This document shows, piece after piece, positions 44,401 to 54,248 of a DNA stretch of 64,000 nucleotides (the stretch's first letter is position 1; the number at the start of each line of letters is the position of its first letter). The notes under the pieces are model-generated. The model saw only the letters and a list, made by a program, of their open reading frames with translations, had not been told where the DNA came from and did no database searches. The DNA lies in the NCBI RefSeq assembly GCF_018736065.1, contig NZ_CP076128.1, positions 558,001 through 622,000 of the forward strand, read 5' to 3'. The position numbers and the translations under genes were made by a program. The stretch is from Flammeovirga kamogawensis. Lineage in GTDB: Bacteria; Bacteroidota; Bacteroidia; Cytophagales; Flammeovirgaceae.

Positions 44401-47400
44401 TAATTAATTCTACACCATTTGTGTTATTTATATTAATAGAATTTATAGTACTTCCACTAGTTGATTTTAAAAACTGTTTTGTTGTTCCTACCAATGATAC
44501 AGTTCCATTATTATTAGATATTTCACCATTAATTATTATGGAGTCTGCGATATATAATATTACATCTTCAGTTCCATTACCAACTAATGATAGAGTTGCA
44601 TTTTCTTCAATAATTAATTTATTGATATTTAATTCAGAATGTCCTCCATTAACGAGAAGTTCTTCTACAAGTACAATGGTAGAAGCTCCTGAAATAGTTA
44701 AGTTATTGGCAGAAAAGCCATCCATTTTGTTGTCCTCAATACTATTTATTATCTGATTTGAACCAGTGTTTCCATTAAAATAAATATCACCAGTGTTTGT
44801 TGTGTATGTACCAGAATTCAAAAGGTTATCATTAAAATAAACATCGTAGTCTCCTTGGTCAAATGTTGCTCCATCAAATATTGAAAGTGTTTTATTAAAA
44901 GTTAAACTACCATTGTTTGCTTTAACTTTTCCAGAAAGTACATTAAAGTCTGGTAAGTTTAAATTACTTTCAAACAATAAGGCGTTACTACCTTCATTTT
45001 TTATATTTATAGCCACTCCATTTGAAAAATATGAGGTTGTAGCTGAATCTGGTGAGAGAAGCAAAGCTGAAACATCATTTAAATTGTCATCATGATAAAT
45101 TGTAAAACTATTGGAGTTGTCAGGGGTAAAATTTAAGGTAATCGAACCTAGGTTTGTAATTTCAAAAATACCTTTATCTACTTGATTAACTCCTTGCTCA
45201 CCAATCTCTACAATTCCTCCTTTTTGTTCATAATGAAGTACTCCATTAGATGACATTCTCATAATTTGCCCACCAACTTTTAGTTCTGCAATATTTCCCT
45301 TTTCATCATTATCAATAAAGATATTTGTAGGATTATTAGAACTACCATAAGTAATATAATTGTTGACCCCTTGATTAAATAGGACTTTCCCACCGTAAAT
45401 ATTTAATGTTCCATCTAATGCCATTCCAGATGTAATTGGTGTAGTCGACGTCATAGTTATTGTCGATCCATTTTGAACGCTCAAAGTAGCATTACCAGGT
45501 AAAATAAATTCTTCTCCTCCGCTATTAATATCAATCACAATCTTAGGGTCATCAAGGATTAGTTCTCCATTTTCAATATAAATTGGTTTCTCGTTAGATT
45601 TCTTATTTGCAGGAGATAAAAGTTCTATTGGCATGTTAAAAGTAAATTTACTCCCAAATGCTTTATTCAGGTATACAGAGTAAAGTGATAGAGTAGTAAT
45701 TTGTGGTGTTGCATCTATGTTTTCAAAATATTCTATTTCTCCATTTTTATCTCCAGTTAAAACGAGTTTGACGTTACTAAATTGACGATCATTAAAATCA
45801 GAATTGTCATCACCACCATATAAACTAAATGTATTGCACTCATAAATTATTATATTCTCTTTTATATCTAGAGTATGTGAAATAGGTGAAGTAGTTGGCG
45901 TGTTATCTACTAATATTCTATTGTATTTATCAGCATTATTACTATCGCCTGCTATTAAAGAAGTAGTCGTTACTGTTTTTGGGAAATCTCCTTCGTAATC
46001 AAAAACAATTCTACCATGATTCTTAAACTGTATATGGTTTGAAGCCTCTATATTACCAAATTCGGTATCTGCTTTAATTGCTAATGTAGCTCTATAGAAA
46101 ATATCTATATTGTATGCTTTTATATCAAAATCAAAATATAAAGCTCCAGAATGTAATTCAACAATTGGATATTCTGTAATGTTCTCTAATTGTGGTATTG
46201 CAAGAGGATCTAAATCTGCTATTGTTACTTTATTAAGGTAATCAGTTAAATTAAGGCTATTTATATCTCTTTTGTTTTTGACTTTATATATTGAATTTTG
46301 ATAGGATGCCCATTCGCCTAAATCTCCTTTTATAACCCCTTCAGAGTTATGTGAATCGCTAATTTCTATTTCTATTTCACCAGGACCTTTAATCGACCCT
46401 GTTGTGACACTGCCATTTTCAATAATCCAAATACTATTCATTCTTGCTTTGCTCTCTTCTCTACCAAAAATGATTTCAGCTACTTCTACGGTAGTATTAA
46501 TAACAGGTTTAAATGTCCAATTGTCAATATCTTCCAAACCATTATTAGTTCTTCTCTGTTCAATTAAGTTTGATCCAATATATACCACATCATTTTTACC
46601 AGGTAACTCTCCAGTATTTAGAGGGGTTAGTTCATTACTTGCTTCATTAAGAATGTACCAATTGTTTTTTGTAGCCCACATTCTATCGCCTGAGGTGCCA
46701 TCTGGATTCGTTTGTTCAGAATCTGCACCTAAATACCCTCCAAATGCATCACCTTCTATATCAATATATGATTGTTCGAAAACATAAATTCCTAAACTAC
46801 CCTGAAAACGATTTTGTGTGCCAATTGAATAATGAGCGTTTTCTAATGGAAATAAAGAAGCATTATTACTCCAGTCTTTATCAAAAGCAATAATTATTTT
46901 ATCATTAGAAAGTGTTGATGAATCGTATAATGACTCTTTTGAAATTAGAGCGTTAGTATAGATATCAGATGAAAAGAACCCTTTTCGTTCATAGATTGAT
47001 TTAACAATAGGTTCTTGATTTTTTATAAAAGAATCTTCATTTAAGATTTTGCCTGTAATTAGGTCTGCGAAGTCTATTTTGTTTGTTGCGTCAATAGTAA
47101 AAGAGTCTCCAGAGAAAGGATTTGTTCCATTAGTAAAGTGATTTGAGAAACCAAAAAACCAATTTACTTGAGGTAAATTATCTAATTCATTTTCAATATA
47201 TCCATCTCTCTCAATACGCCAATTTAGCCTAGTAATTTTGTCACCATCTTGATTAGATGTCGGAAGCTCTTCTAAAACAGGACGTACACTGATATATCCT
47301 TCACTTTCATTATAGGAGTCAGTAAAACTAACATTTACTCTAGCTGGAGTGTAATAAAAATTATCTCCGTTTTTTATTGCCATTGGAAATAAAACAGTGC

Positions 47401-49888
47401 TATCTAAATTGGTGGTATTAGGGTGTTGATAATTGAAATATTTCGTTCTTTTTTTATCAATTCGTAATCTTAAACCAGCGTTAGAAGATTGCCCATTTGT
47501 TACAAAGAAATTATTATACTTGGTAATATTAGGAATGTCATTATAAATATTATTTAGGGTGTTAGAACCAAATCTTTCAACACTTTTTTGAAAATGATTA
47601 TTTGCTGCTGTTAAGTTTTCAGAATAGTTTAACTGATCAATAGTTAACGTGTATGATTGGAGATCTATTGTTCCAGAAAAGTAAGTTGCCCTTTCTATTT
47701 TTACATCGCTAGTTAAAGTAAGTGTTGTATTTTCTCCAAATAATTTAACATTACCAAAAATAGAACTGTCTATTGTTTTGAGATTTATTTCCGCAGGTTT
47801 AAATTTTATTTGAGCTTTAGATTTAGTAGTACCTTCTGTTCCAAAAGGGTTATAAACTCCAAGTGTTCCATAATTAATTAAATCTTTATTTTCTCCTATA
47901 AAACGAAGAGAGTAATTGCCATGATCTAATGTACCTTTAAGAAGCTCGAAATTCTCTGAAAAATCAATTAAATTTGATTTGTTTTCATTGCCATCTTCAG
48001 GTTCAAATTCTGTTACCTCAGCTTCAATAAATGATGGGTCAGCTAAGAATGTTAGTTTTGCTTCATCAGTATCTTTATCTAATCGAAAATTATATAACTC
48101 AACATTAAATGATTCAAAAGATATATCTTCAACTTCGTAATCTATATAAAAATCTGAATCTTCAGAACCATCAAAAATTAGCCAATCGTAACCAACTAGA
48201 ACTTCATTTTTTCGCAAGGTTAGATTTCGACCAATTATTATATCATTAGCACCTGCGTCAAGAGCAGTTTCTAGAATTAAATCGTTTAAAACAATAAGGT
48301 CTTTCGCGGAAATAATAGTATCAGACAAACCACCATTTCTTTTAAATACTTGGTCTCCACTTTCAATAATTGTATTGTCAACTCCCTTGATGAAAAGGTT
48401 GTTAAATTTAATTGAAGATGTAAATACAAACGGAGAGTTTGATTCTTCAGAACATCTAAAAGTGATATCACCACCAGTTACTGTATTTTTAGCGTCATCT
48501 GTGCCAAGTAAAAAGCCTCTATTAGAATTGTCATTGTTTTCTATGATTAAATTACCGCCAGTAAGTGTAAACGTATTGTTAGCATATGGTAAACTAAATG
48601 GATCTACATCATTACTACCGCCACCAAAAAATTCTGCTAATCCATTGTTTTGAATATAACTTCCTGTTTGATTTTCTTCGGATGCAGAGACACATAAATG
48701 TTTAGCAAGAACATGGCTATTGTCTTCTAATTGAATTATACCTGCGTCACTTAACACAATACCTCCATTAGGACCGTTAGTTCCTTGATATATATCTAAT
48801 TGAGCATTTTCATTAATAATGATTTTCCCTTGAATTATTAGACTATTTCCCGATGTCATTGTTAATTGACTACGATCTGACAACCATAAAAATTCATCAG
48901 AATGAATAATGAAATCATCACTATCAGAATCTTTTGAAAAATCATAATTAGTGAATTCACCCAGTTTTAAAGCACCGCTTATAATATTAAAACCGAGACC
49001 ATTTTCTGCAGCTAATGTTAAATAAGATGCGGTATAAGTATTTACTGTAAGAAGTTCATAGGTTGGAAAGCCTATTATATTATAGGTAGCTGTTTTTGAG
49101 ATACTTATTTGATAAATTGAAGTTGGTGCTTTAATCTCAATTTTTTGAGCTTTAGTTTTATTCGTTGCCGATAATTGTACTAAATCAGCATCGATTTCCC
49201 CTTTAATCTCAATGTCGCCTTCTATTTCTATTGTATGAATGAATGTGTCAAGTACTTTATTTCTCCAAGTTCCATTTGTATCAATAAAGAGAAACCCTGA
49301 AATTTTTAATGAATGATTTGTATCAGAATCAAATTGTACATTTCCTTCAATAACATTCATAGAATTATAGACTTCAATATTACTACTAAGTGTAACTGAA
49401 GCAGAAGAAAGGTTGATTATTAGATTGTTAAATCTTTCGTTATTATTTAGAGTAATATCATTATCTCCATATAATTCAATTGTACCACCATTAGTAGAAT
49501 AAAATTTATGATTAAAATTGTCTGTTGGGACATTTTCAGAAGCTAAACTTAACGTACCTTCTCCTTCTAAAGTAGTTGTTATTGTTAATTTGTTCGGAGA
49601 TATATTCTGATTCAAATCTAGAGAACTTCCATTTTGAAGTAAAAGTGAGTTTAAACTTAAATCAGAAGCATCAAATAATATATTTGACCCTTTTAATATG
49701 ATAATGTTATCACCACTTTCAGGGGAGGTTTTCCCATCAGGTAAAACTTGAGTTTGTCCAGAAGGATCTGTTGTCCATCTAACTTCTGACCAATTTTGTT
49801 GAGTTGAAGTTGGAATTGCGTACCACGTTGTTTGGCAAAAGCAATTAATTGAAGAAAATAATAGTAGAAGTAAGTAAATTGTTTTCAT
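41447..49888 (-). CDS. Giant T9SS-exported cell-surface protein (2,813 residues)
   Basis: A very long secreted protein with a signal peptide (about residues 1-18, ending INCFCQ). Most of its length is repetitive short strands rich in Asn, Ser, Thr, Ile and Leu, such as LTGGNLIIENND, LSVQNGSTITMTSTT and LKGDFNLDNGAI. This points to a series of beta-solenoid rods. The C-terminal 230 residues hold the same stalk module as the two T9SS paralogs flanking copA (TDLPVELIYLDINLL to RYYRITQIDYDD), followed by a type A sorting domain (LTIYPNPSHNQ, then SGIYFIKLISQ ending KKVIIK). It is likely an adhesin or matrix component. No enzyme domain is recognised. It is divergent from the HEAT/cNMP membrane protein gene. 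Confidence 0.9.
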   Translation of the reverse strand: MKTIYLLLLLFSSINCFCQTTWYAIPTSTQQNWSEVRWTTDPSGQTQVLPDGKTSPESGDNIIILKGSNILFDASDLSLNSLLLQNGSSLDLNQNISPNKLTITTTLEGEGTLSLASENVPTDNFNHKFYSTNGGTIELYGDNDITLNNNERFNNLIINLSSASVTLSSNIEVYNSMNVIEGNVQFDSDTNHSLKISGFLFIDTNGTWRNKVLDTFIHTIEIEGDIEIKGEIDADLVQLSATNKTKAQKIEIKAPTSIYQISISKTATYNIIGFPTYELLTVNTYTASYLTLAAENGLGFNIISGALKLGEFTNYDFSKDSDSDDFIIHSDEFLWLSDRSQLTMTSGNSLIIQGKIIINENAQLDIYQGTNGPNGGIVLSDAGIIQLEDNSHVLAKHLCVSASEENQTGSYIQNNGLAEFFGGGSNDVDPFSLPYANNTFTLTGGNLIIENNDNSNRGFLLGTDDAKNTVTGGDITFRCSEESNSPFVFTSSIKFNNLFIKGVDNTIIESGDQVFKRNGGLSDTIISAKDLIVLNDLILETALDAGANDIIIGRNLTLRKNEVLVGYDWLIFDGSEDSDFYIDYEVEDISFESFNVELYNFRLDKDTDEAKLTFLADPSFIEAEVTEFEPEDGNENKSNLIDFSENFELLKGTLDHGNYSLRFIGENKDLINYGTLGVYNPFGTEGTTKSKAQIKFKPAEINLKTIDSSIFGNVKLFGENTTLTLTSDVKIERATYFSGTIDLQSYTLTIDQLNYSENLTAANNHFQKSVERFGSNTLNNIYNDIPNITKYNNFFVTNGQSSNAGLRLRIDKKRTKYFNYQHPNTTNLDSTVLFPMAIKNGDNFYYTPARVNVSFTDSYNESEGYISVRPVLEELPTSNQDGDKITRLNWRIERDGYIENELDNLPQVNWFFGFSNHFTNGTNPFSGDSFTIDATNKIDFADLITGKILNEDSFIKNQEPIVKSIYERKGFFSSDIYTNALISKESLYDSSTLSNDKIIIAFDKDWSNNASLFPLENAHYSIGTQNRFQGSLGIYVFEQSYIDIEGDAFGGYLGADSEQTNPDGTSGDRMWATKNNWYILNEASNELTPLNTGELPGKNDVVYIGSNLIEQRRTNNGLEDIDNWTFKPVINTTVEVAEIIFGREESKARMNSIWIIENGSVTTGSIKGPGEIEIEISDSHNSEGVIKGDLGEWASYQNSIYKVKNKRDINSLNLTDYLNKVTIADLDPLAIPQLENITEYPIVELHSGALYFDFDIKAYNIDIFYRATLAIKADTEFGNIEASNHIQFKNHGRIVFDYEGDFPKTVTTTSLIAGDSNNADKYNRILVDNTPTTSPISHTLDIKENIIIYECNTFSLYGGDDNSDFNDRQFSNVKLVLTGDKNGEIEYFENIDATPQITTLSLYSVYLNKAFGSKFTFNMPIELLSPANKKSNEKPIYIENGELILDDPKIVIDINSGGEEFILPGNATLSVQNGSTITMTSTTPITSGMALDGTLNIYGGKVLFNQGVNNYITYGSSNNPTNIFIDNDEKGNIAELKVGGQIMRMSSNGVLHYEQKGGIVEIGEQGVNQVDKGIFEITNLGSITLNFTPDNSNSFTIYHDDNLNDVSALLLSPDSATTSYFSNGVAINIKNEGSNALLFESNLNLPDFNVLSGKVKANNGSLTFNKTLSIFDGATFDQGDYDVYFNDNLLNSGTYTTNTGDIYFNGNTGSNQIINSIEDNKMDGFSANNLTISGASTIVLVEELLVNGGHSELNINKLIIEENATLSLVGNGTEDVILYIADSIIINGEISNNNGTVSLVGTTKQFLKSTSGSTINSININNTNGVELISDDGLKTDITFTKRVILSNGNFYINNHHLIIGPNCKYYDINGNNGLNNTEFSENNMVVISGTYNAKGVTKYFLSGQANFIQPIGIEGKYTPLLFSNIAIPNESKEFGVNINLLDFIYSSASTGSNNTLDFTWVLSGVDIDGNKKQIPTDFQTSVKLYYDENDILNAADESQFLTAAHLSEGLWFKGLTSHVAENNNFVNLAFSQNEWATLNKNYIDGYYFIGESSSINENTSYYRSNTTLGDWNNVNSWEKHSSSTLSKTIGEFIYYEYNSGSKPDPTLANGWIPASEYPINGAEVYIMDNTTIQLNEPVNLSLIKIFDGGTFTILETGNSPISSFGNIEGTGIVKYKSTYNSIADWDKFLSVSAGVLYFEIDDNNDVQINLINTGAVRGIQFLATSGFTPNYILNNPLNVGDLGVIIEKDAKLTLEGNKLVTSGDISVKNGGEFYVDGNVIIDGDFNVNLGGKWEAIKSTMFLKGDFNLDNGAITVPPSSFSLAFIGDSPQNVNAEFSLDNPIQTIIINNSYANEKSNNIAAVTLSNSKEFHVSEFIDLQDGLLNSNGNLYFHKTKEIPVPNPKDSWIVGQTKFDWLAPNGIFFPIGTIGDFHPVGIGILEYKDYEPSEITHKNKLGDDEDIIQWTIEYMPNQKEYAAIPLTAPIGVDVVFENGYWKMNPSKLNQSGAYVTTSLLFKNSSVDGVFQSGESSYSDIRLLYSESGSTSTSWSTVHDESPHLVTKSIVTGQTNGIYDYTTINVVQTDTILFSQGKSNRRMMASNTRIGSPEYIVDTDNNDFSFGNAASTDLPVELIYLDINLLENNTAQLIWRTATEINNNGFIIETSTDRRTWSELGFIIGSGNSNTIQEYSFIDAQNHQGIRYYRITQIDYDDTRITYGPLKVVFNETDTSSIKKLTIYPNPSHNQDIFIYPTGFEEFNIILLNNKGVILQEYSNLNNNEKTLFQISTQNIPSGIYFIKLISQQDVIIKKVIIK

Positions 49889-50212
49889 AGCATTTTAAAG
49901 CTCTAAGTCACAAAAAATAGAGAATAGAAATTTAGTTTTCTTGATTTTAAATATAGTTTATTGGGTTATTCAACAGGTATAGAAATCGTTCACTGAACAA
50001 TTTGAAGTCTTTATAGAACGATGTGTGGATAGTAAAAAATGATTTTTTATCAATTTTGATAAGTTTTGAAGAGTTTGGATCAACAGTTCACTTTTTATAT
50101 TGAAGGCTTCTGATAAATATTTTCAGGTAAGAAATAGATTAGGAATGATTTTTAGTTATATTCAAATAACTTAAAATAAACTATTTTTAAATTTAAATAG
50201 AACTTCATCTTC
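49889..50212. promoter_or_regulatory. Divergent promoter region with inverted repeats
   Basis: 324 bp without a gene, between the divergent giant T9SS gene and the HEAT/cNMP membrane protein gene. It contains the palindrome GTTCACTGAAC (49988-49998) and the inverted pair ATCGTTC (49985-49991) and GAACGAT (50016-50022). ACTGAACAA and GAACGAT also occur together upstream of the TonB-type receptor near 8921-8936, suggesting a shared regulator site. No RNA or small gene is seen. Confidence 0.45.
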
Positions 50213-53200
50213 ATGAAAAGACTATTACTCAATATGGTAGGGGGATTGTCCTCTGAATGGTCTAGAATTGCTGCTTTATTAACACTTGGATTCTTTACAG
50301 GTATATTTATGGCAAGTTATAGTGTTGCTATAAATACATTATTTATCTCAAAATTCGGGAATGAATCAGATTTTCCATTAGCATTAATTACACAAGGTAT
50401 ATTAGGGATTCTTTTTACAATTGTCTTTTCGAGATTACAGAATATTATAGGATTTAGAAAATTGACCTATTATACATCAATTATAATATTGTTAATTGTA
50501 GGAGTTATAACTACTTTTCTAATTGCAAAAGAAAATCATTCATGGGTAGTATTTATAGGTTTTGCAACATTAGGACCTATTGTTTCTATATCACTTTTAA
50601 TTTTTTGGGGAGCATTTGGCCGTCTATTTAACTTCACACAGAGTAAAAGACTCTCTGGGGGAATCGATACTGGTCAGGCAGTTGCAACAATTTTAGCTTT
50701 TTTCTCAGTTCCTTTTATACAACAAATATTACCATCACTTTCTTACTTAGCATTGGTTGGTACTATTGCTTATTTTGGGTGCTTTATATCAATAGTATAC
50801 ATTCTTAGGAAATTTAAGATGCATGCAGCAGAGGCTGTAACAGTAGATAAAGATACAAGTAAGAAAGAAGGTAGGGTAAAACTTAGAGATTATAAAAAGT
50901 ACTTTTTTATGATTAGTATTTTTGTAATGTGCTCTACATTTTCAGCTGCTTTTGTAGATTATTCTTTTGTAACTGTAACACCAAAATATTTTCAGCAAGA
51001 AAATGAATTGGCAAACTTTATAGCCTTTTTTGAAGCCTTCGTAATCATTGTATCCTTTTTGGTTCAGACATTCTTAAATGATAAAATACTTGAGGTGTAT
51101 GGTTTACAATATTCTTTAATGTTGCTACCTGGTATTTTGGTATTCTTTAGTATTATTGATTTAGTTATAGGAACTTTATTTGGACACGATAAAACTTCAG
51201 ATGCATTTTTAATGTTCTTTCTGATAATTTCAATGTCAAAATTAGTAACAGACGCACTACGGGATTCATTGGAAAACCCCACAGTGAAAATCTTCTTTTT
51301 TCCTTTACCTGCAAGTATTCGTTACGAAGCACAAACTTTAGTTGAAGGTACAGTAGCACAATTCTCTACTTTATGTGCAGGTATATTAATGATTGGTATC
51401 TCAAAAATTAATGGTTATAATATTCTCTACAACAACTTTATGATTTTTGCCATTGTAGGGGTATGGGTTTTTGTAACATTTAAAATGTATCACGAATACA
51501 GGGTGTCTTTGAAAAATTTATTATCTGCAAATTCTACAGAAAGTGAGTATGATGAAGGAATTGGAGCAAGGTTTAAAAATAATAAGATTCAAAATTTATT
51601 GCACACGAGGTGGAATAGTGTTTCAACAAAGCTTTCTCCATTGTTATTTAAGTTAATAGAAAGGCTTGATGTATTCTTATTTAGAGAGATTTTATCTCAA
51701 GAAGATAATCTTTTCAGGTTTGTAAATAAAAGGATTGCTCTTGCAAAAATTAAGGATTATAGAATTTATGAAAGCACACATGCATTAGATCAGTTTTCTA
51801 AAAGTTCTTTTGATGACGATAATTTAGTGAATGTAGCCTCTGCTTTATCAGAAGATTTGAAGGCGGAGATTGTTTTAGAAGCCAACGATAATAATATCAT
51901 TGAACTAGCAAGTTCATCTATTCCTACTGATAGAATAATGTCTGCAAGATTAATGTTTAATCATTACAATGATAATTTGGAGAATACAGTTTCAAAATTA
52001 ATTAGAGATTATAATTTTGAAGTAAGAATTGAAGCAATGGCTTTAGTTGGTTTTCATAAAATTTCAATATTAATACCGGCCTTAGTAGAGCGTTTAGCAA
52101 TTAAAGGCGATGAAAGAGTTGCACTTTCTGCAATTGTAGCAATTGGAGAATCAGGTGCTAAAATATTAGAAACGGCCTTCCATAAAAATGGACAAGTTCA
52201 GAAAACAAAGAGACTAATTTTACAGGCATATGCAAAAATTGGTAGTGAAGAATCTGTACAATTATTAGCCGATAAAATTACATATCCAGAAAGAAGAATC
52301 TCCTATGAAGCATTGTCATTATTGAGTTCTTTAGGTTGGAATGCTGAAGAGGAATATTCTATTTTATTTTTAAAGGAAGCTTTAAAAAGAGAAGCGAATA
52401 ACTGCTATTGGAATATAGCGGCATCTTTAGAGATTGAAGACAATAGATATACAGTTTTAGTACAACGAGCACTACAAACGGAGATAATTCATAATTATGA
52501 TCAAATGTTTCTGTTGTTAGACATGCTTTATGATAGAGGTTCGTTACAGCTTATCCGTAAAAATCATGAATTAGGAACAGCAGATAGTATTGGTTATGCC
52601 GTAGAGCTTCTTGATGTTCTGATTGATGAAGATGTGAAAAGTTATGTTCTTCCACTTTTTGAAGATATTTTACCGGAGGAACGTGTTAAAAAATTAAGAG
52701 AATTATTTTATAGAGAAACATATTCTAGTGAATACGTTTTACAAAGGTTAGTAACAAGAGACCCCAACTGGTTATCAGCTTGGGCACGTGCTGCAGCGTT
52801 GTATGCTTTATCTGATCATCCAGAAAAATGTAATCCTGATATTCTAGTCGGTTATCTTTTTGATGCTGAAAAATTATTATGCGAATTGGCTGCATGGATA
52901 TTAAAAGTCCATTTTCCAGAAAAACTAGAAAATGCATATGGAAGGCTAGAACAAGATAAAGAAGCAGAACTTAGAGATCTATTAAGAGGAGTTGATTCAA
53001 TGGATTTTACAGAGACATCTAAGTTTATTTTTTCAAAAGCGTTGTTCTTTTCTAACTTGTCAGAATTTCATGGTCTTAATGGCGATGAATTAGCCGAATT
53101 AGCAGAAATTTCAAATCTAAATTATTACGAGCAAGGAAAAGTAATTGCAACTGCAGAAGAATTAAAAGAAAAAGGACTTTATATAATTAAAGATGGAGAG

Positions 53201-53455
53201 TTGGCTGTAGGGGAAGGTGATGTTCACACAATTTTGTATAAAAAAAGAAATGTAATTGGAACATACATTTCTCCTAAATCAGAAGTTTGGGTAGGAAATT
53301 TATATGCAATCAAAGATTCTTATGTATATGAAATTGATGAAGAAACATTTTTCTTATTATTAGCAACGGACATGCACATGGTAGAAATTATAATGAACAA
53401 TGTTCGGAAATCTTTTAGAACATCAATTAACTTACAGAAGTTATCGTATGTTTAA
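50213..53455 (+). CDS. MFS/Npt-like membrane protein fused to HEAT repeats and a cNMP-binding domain
   Basis: A 1,080-residue three-part protein. Residues about 1-430 have about 11-12 membrane helices (GFFTGIFMASYSVAINTLFIS and so on), resembling the MFS-like/ATP:ADP-translocase (Npt) fold. Residues about 500-880 are helical pairs of HEAT type, with the clearest copy at RDYNFEVRIEAMALVGFHKISILIPALVE (split over two helices). Residues about 955-1070 are a cyclic-nucleotide-binding-like roll (NLNYYEQGKVIATAEELKEKG then LYIIKDGELAVG). This fusion is known as a poorly studied architecture in Bacteroidota. The transported substrate is unknown. It is not annotated as a nucleotide carrier because key residues were not checked. 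Confidence 0.88.
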   Translation: MKRLLLNMVGGLSSEWSRIAALLTLGFFTGIFMASYSVAINTLFISKFGNESDFPLALITQGILGILFTIVFSRLQNIIGFRKLTYYTSIIILLIVGVITTFLIAKENHSWVVFIGFATLGPIVSISLLIFWGAFGRLFNFTQSKRLSGGIDTGQAVATILAFFSVPFIQQILPSLSYLALVGTIAYFGCFISIVYILRKFKMHAAEAVTVDKDTSKKEGRVKLRDYKKYFFMISIFVMCSTFSAAFVDYSFVTVTPKYFQQENELANFIAFFEAFVIIVSFLVQTFLNDKILEVYGLQYSLMLLPGILVFFSIIDLVIGTLFGHDKTSDAFLMFFLIISMSKLVTDALRDSLENPTVKIFFFPLPASIRYEAQTLVEGTVAQFSTLCAGILMIGISKINGYNILYNNFMIFAIVGVWVFVTFKMYHEYRVSLKNLLSANSTESEYDEGIGARFKNNKIQNLLHTRWNSVSTKLSPLLFKLIERLDVFLFREILSQEDNLFRFVNKRIALAKIKDYRIYESTHALDQFSKSSFDDDNLVNVASALSEDLKAEIVLEANDNNIIELASSSIPTDRIMSARLMFNHYNDNLENTVSKLIRDYNFEVRIEAMALVGFHKISILIPALVERLAIKGDERVALSAIVAIGESGAKILETAFHKNGQVQKTKRLILQAYAKIGSEESVQLLADKITYPERRISYEALSLLSSLGWNAEEEYSILFLKEALKREANNCYWNIAASLEIEDNRYTVLVQRALQTEIIHNYDQMFLLLDMLYDRGSLQLIRKNHELGTADSIGYAVELLDVLIDEDVKSYVLPLFEDILPEERVKKLRELFYRETYSSEYVLQRLVTRDPNWLSAWARAAALYALSDHPEKCNPDILVGYLFDAEKLLCELAAWILKVHFPEKLENAYGRLEQDKEAELRDLLRGVDSMDFTETSKFIFSKALFFSNLSEFHGLNGDELAELAEISNLNYYEQGKVIATAEELKEKGLYIIKDGELAVGEGDVHTILYKKRNVIGTYISPKSEVWVGNLYAIKDSYVYEIDEETFFLLLATDMHMVEIIMNNVRKSFRTSINLQKLSYV

Positions 53456-53492
53456 AAAAAATAGTCATCAATTAACTTGATGACTATTTTTT
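53456..53492. terminator. Bidirectional intrinsic terminator
   Basis: Perfect 11-bp core stem ATAGTCATCAA/TTGATGACTAT (53461-53471, 53477-53487), extended by A-T pairs, with an A-run before and a T-run after. It lies between convergent genes. Confidence 0.88.
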
Positions 53493-53963
53493 TTATTTTA
53501 AGTTTAACCCAACGGTTTCAACCTGATCAAAAGGTACTTTAAAGCTTACCCCTAAAACTTTAGTACGAACAAAGCCTGTATATCTTACCTCAAAATCTTC
53601 TCCAGTAGCCATATTTATAAGTCCGCCTAGAATATTTGAGAATAAAGCTTTTGGAGGAAATTGAACTTCTAATGGAAGTGTAAACTCCGATTTCTTTTTT
53701 GCCTCAGAAGAAAGATTTTGATCGACATTTCCAATAACATTTCCATTTATTAATACATCTACATGTATCTGGTCAACTGTTATTGATACGCCATTTGGAT
53801 TATAGAGTACAGCTTCTGCTCTAACCACAAAATTACCATCTTCTAATGTGAACATTTCAACATTCTTCACATCGTTAAATTCTGGTGCTTCAGGACCACA
53901 TGCTGTAAAAGTTACTAGTACTATTAAGTATACTATATATTGAACAATTGATTTTAACTTCAT
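53493..53963 (-). CDS. LEA-14-like lipoprotein
   Basis: A 156-residue lipoprotein with a lipobox (FTACG, Cys about residue 22). The mature part is a single LEA-type-2/WHy-like beta domain. Signs are VRAEAVLYNPNGVSITVDQIHVDVLINGNVIG and the late VKVPF-like strand. In this family the NPN motif and alternating strands are typical. It lies in the inner or outer membrane on the periplasmic side. The role is unknown; homologs are linked to desiccation or envelope stress only by family name. It is convergent with the HEAT/cNMP gene and faces the coiled-coil gene across a 285-bp divergent region. Confidence 0.88.
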   Translation of the reverse strand: MKLKSIVQYIVYLIVLVTFTACGPEAPEFNDVKNVEMFTLEDGNFVVRAEAVLYNPNGVSITVDQIHVDVLINGNVIGNVDQNLSSEAKKKSEFTLPLEVQFPPKALFSNILGGLINMATGEDFEVRYTGFVRTKVLGVSFKVPFDQVETVGLNLK

Positions 53964-54248
53964 CTTTAAAAAAATTGATTAGTGAAAGAATTACTTCATA
54001 CAATAATAGTTCTAAAAAAATAAATTAGACATACTACACTACTATTATTTCAAACGAGCCTCCTTAATTAAAATAATATCATAAAGATTTTTGTTTTACC
54101 TAGTTTATTGTCGTCTTTTGCAGATATAATAATTTTAATATTCTAAATTATTGTTAATAATAGTTATTAGTCGCTAATGTGACTTGTTATAATACTACAT
54201 TTGTGTACTAAATTATCTGTTAATAACCCTGCGTTTTCTTTGTAACTT
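53964..54248. other. Divergent intergenic region
   Basis: 285 bp between the LEA lipoprotein and the coiled-coil gene. It holds a -7-like box for the plus strand at 54196-54203; nothing else was recognised. Confidence 0.4.
54196..54203 (+). promoter_or_regulatory. Candidate -7 promoter element of the coiled-coil gene
   Basis: TACATTTG matches TAnnTTTG and would start transcription about 40 nt before the ATG at 54249. No TTG at ideal -33 distance is seen. Confidence 0.35.

Noticed and set aside
44346-44756. 136-codon frame antisense to the giant T9SS gene
   Set aside because: Hydrophobic and low-complexity composition mirrors the repetitive coding strand; no start context or homology seen.
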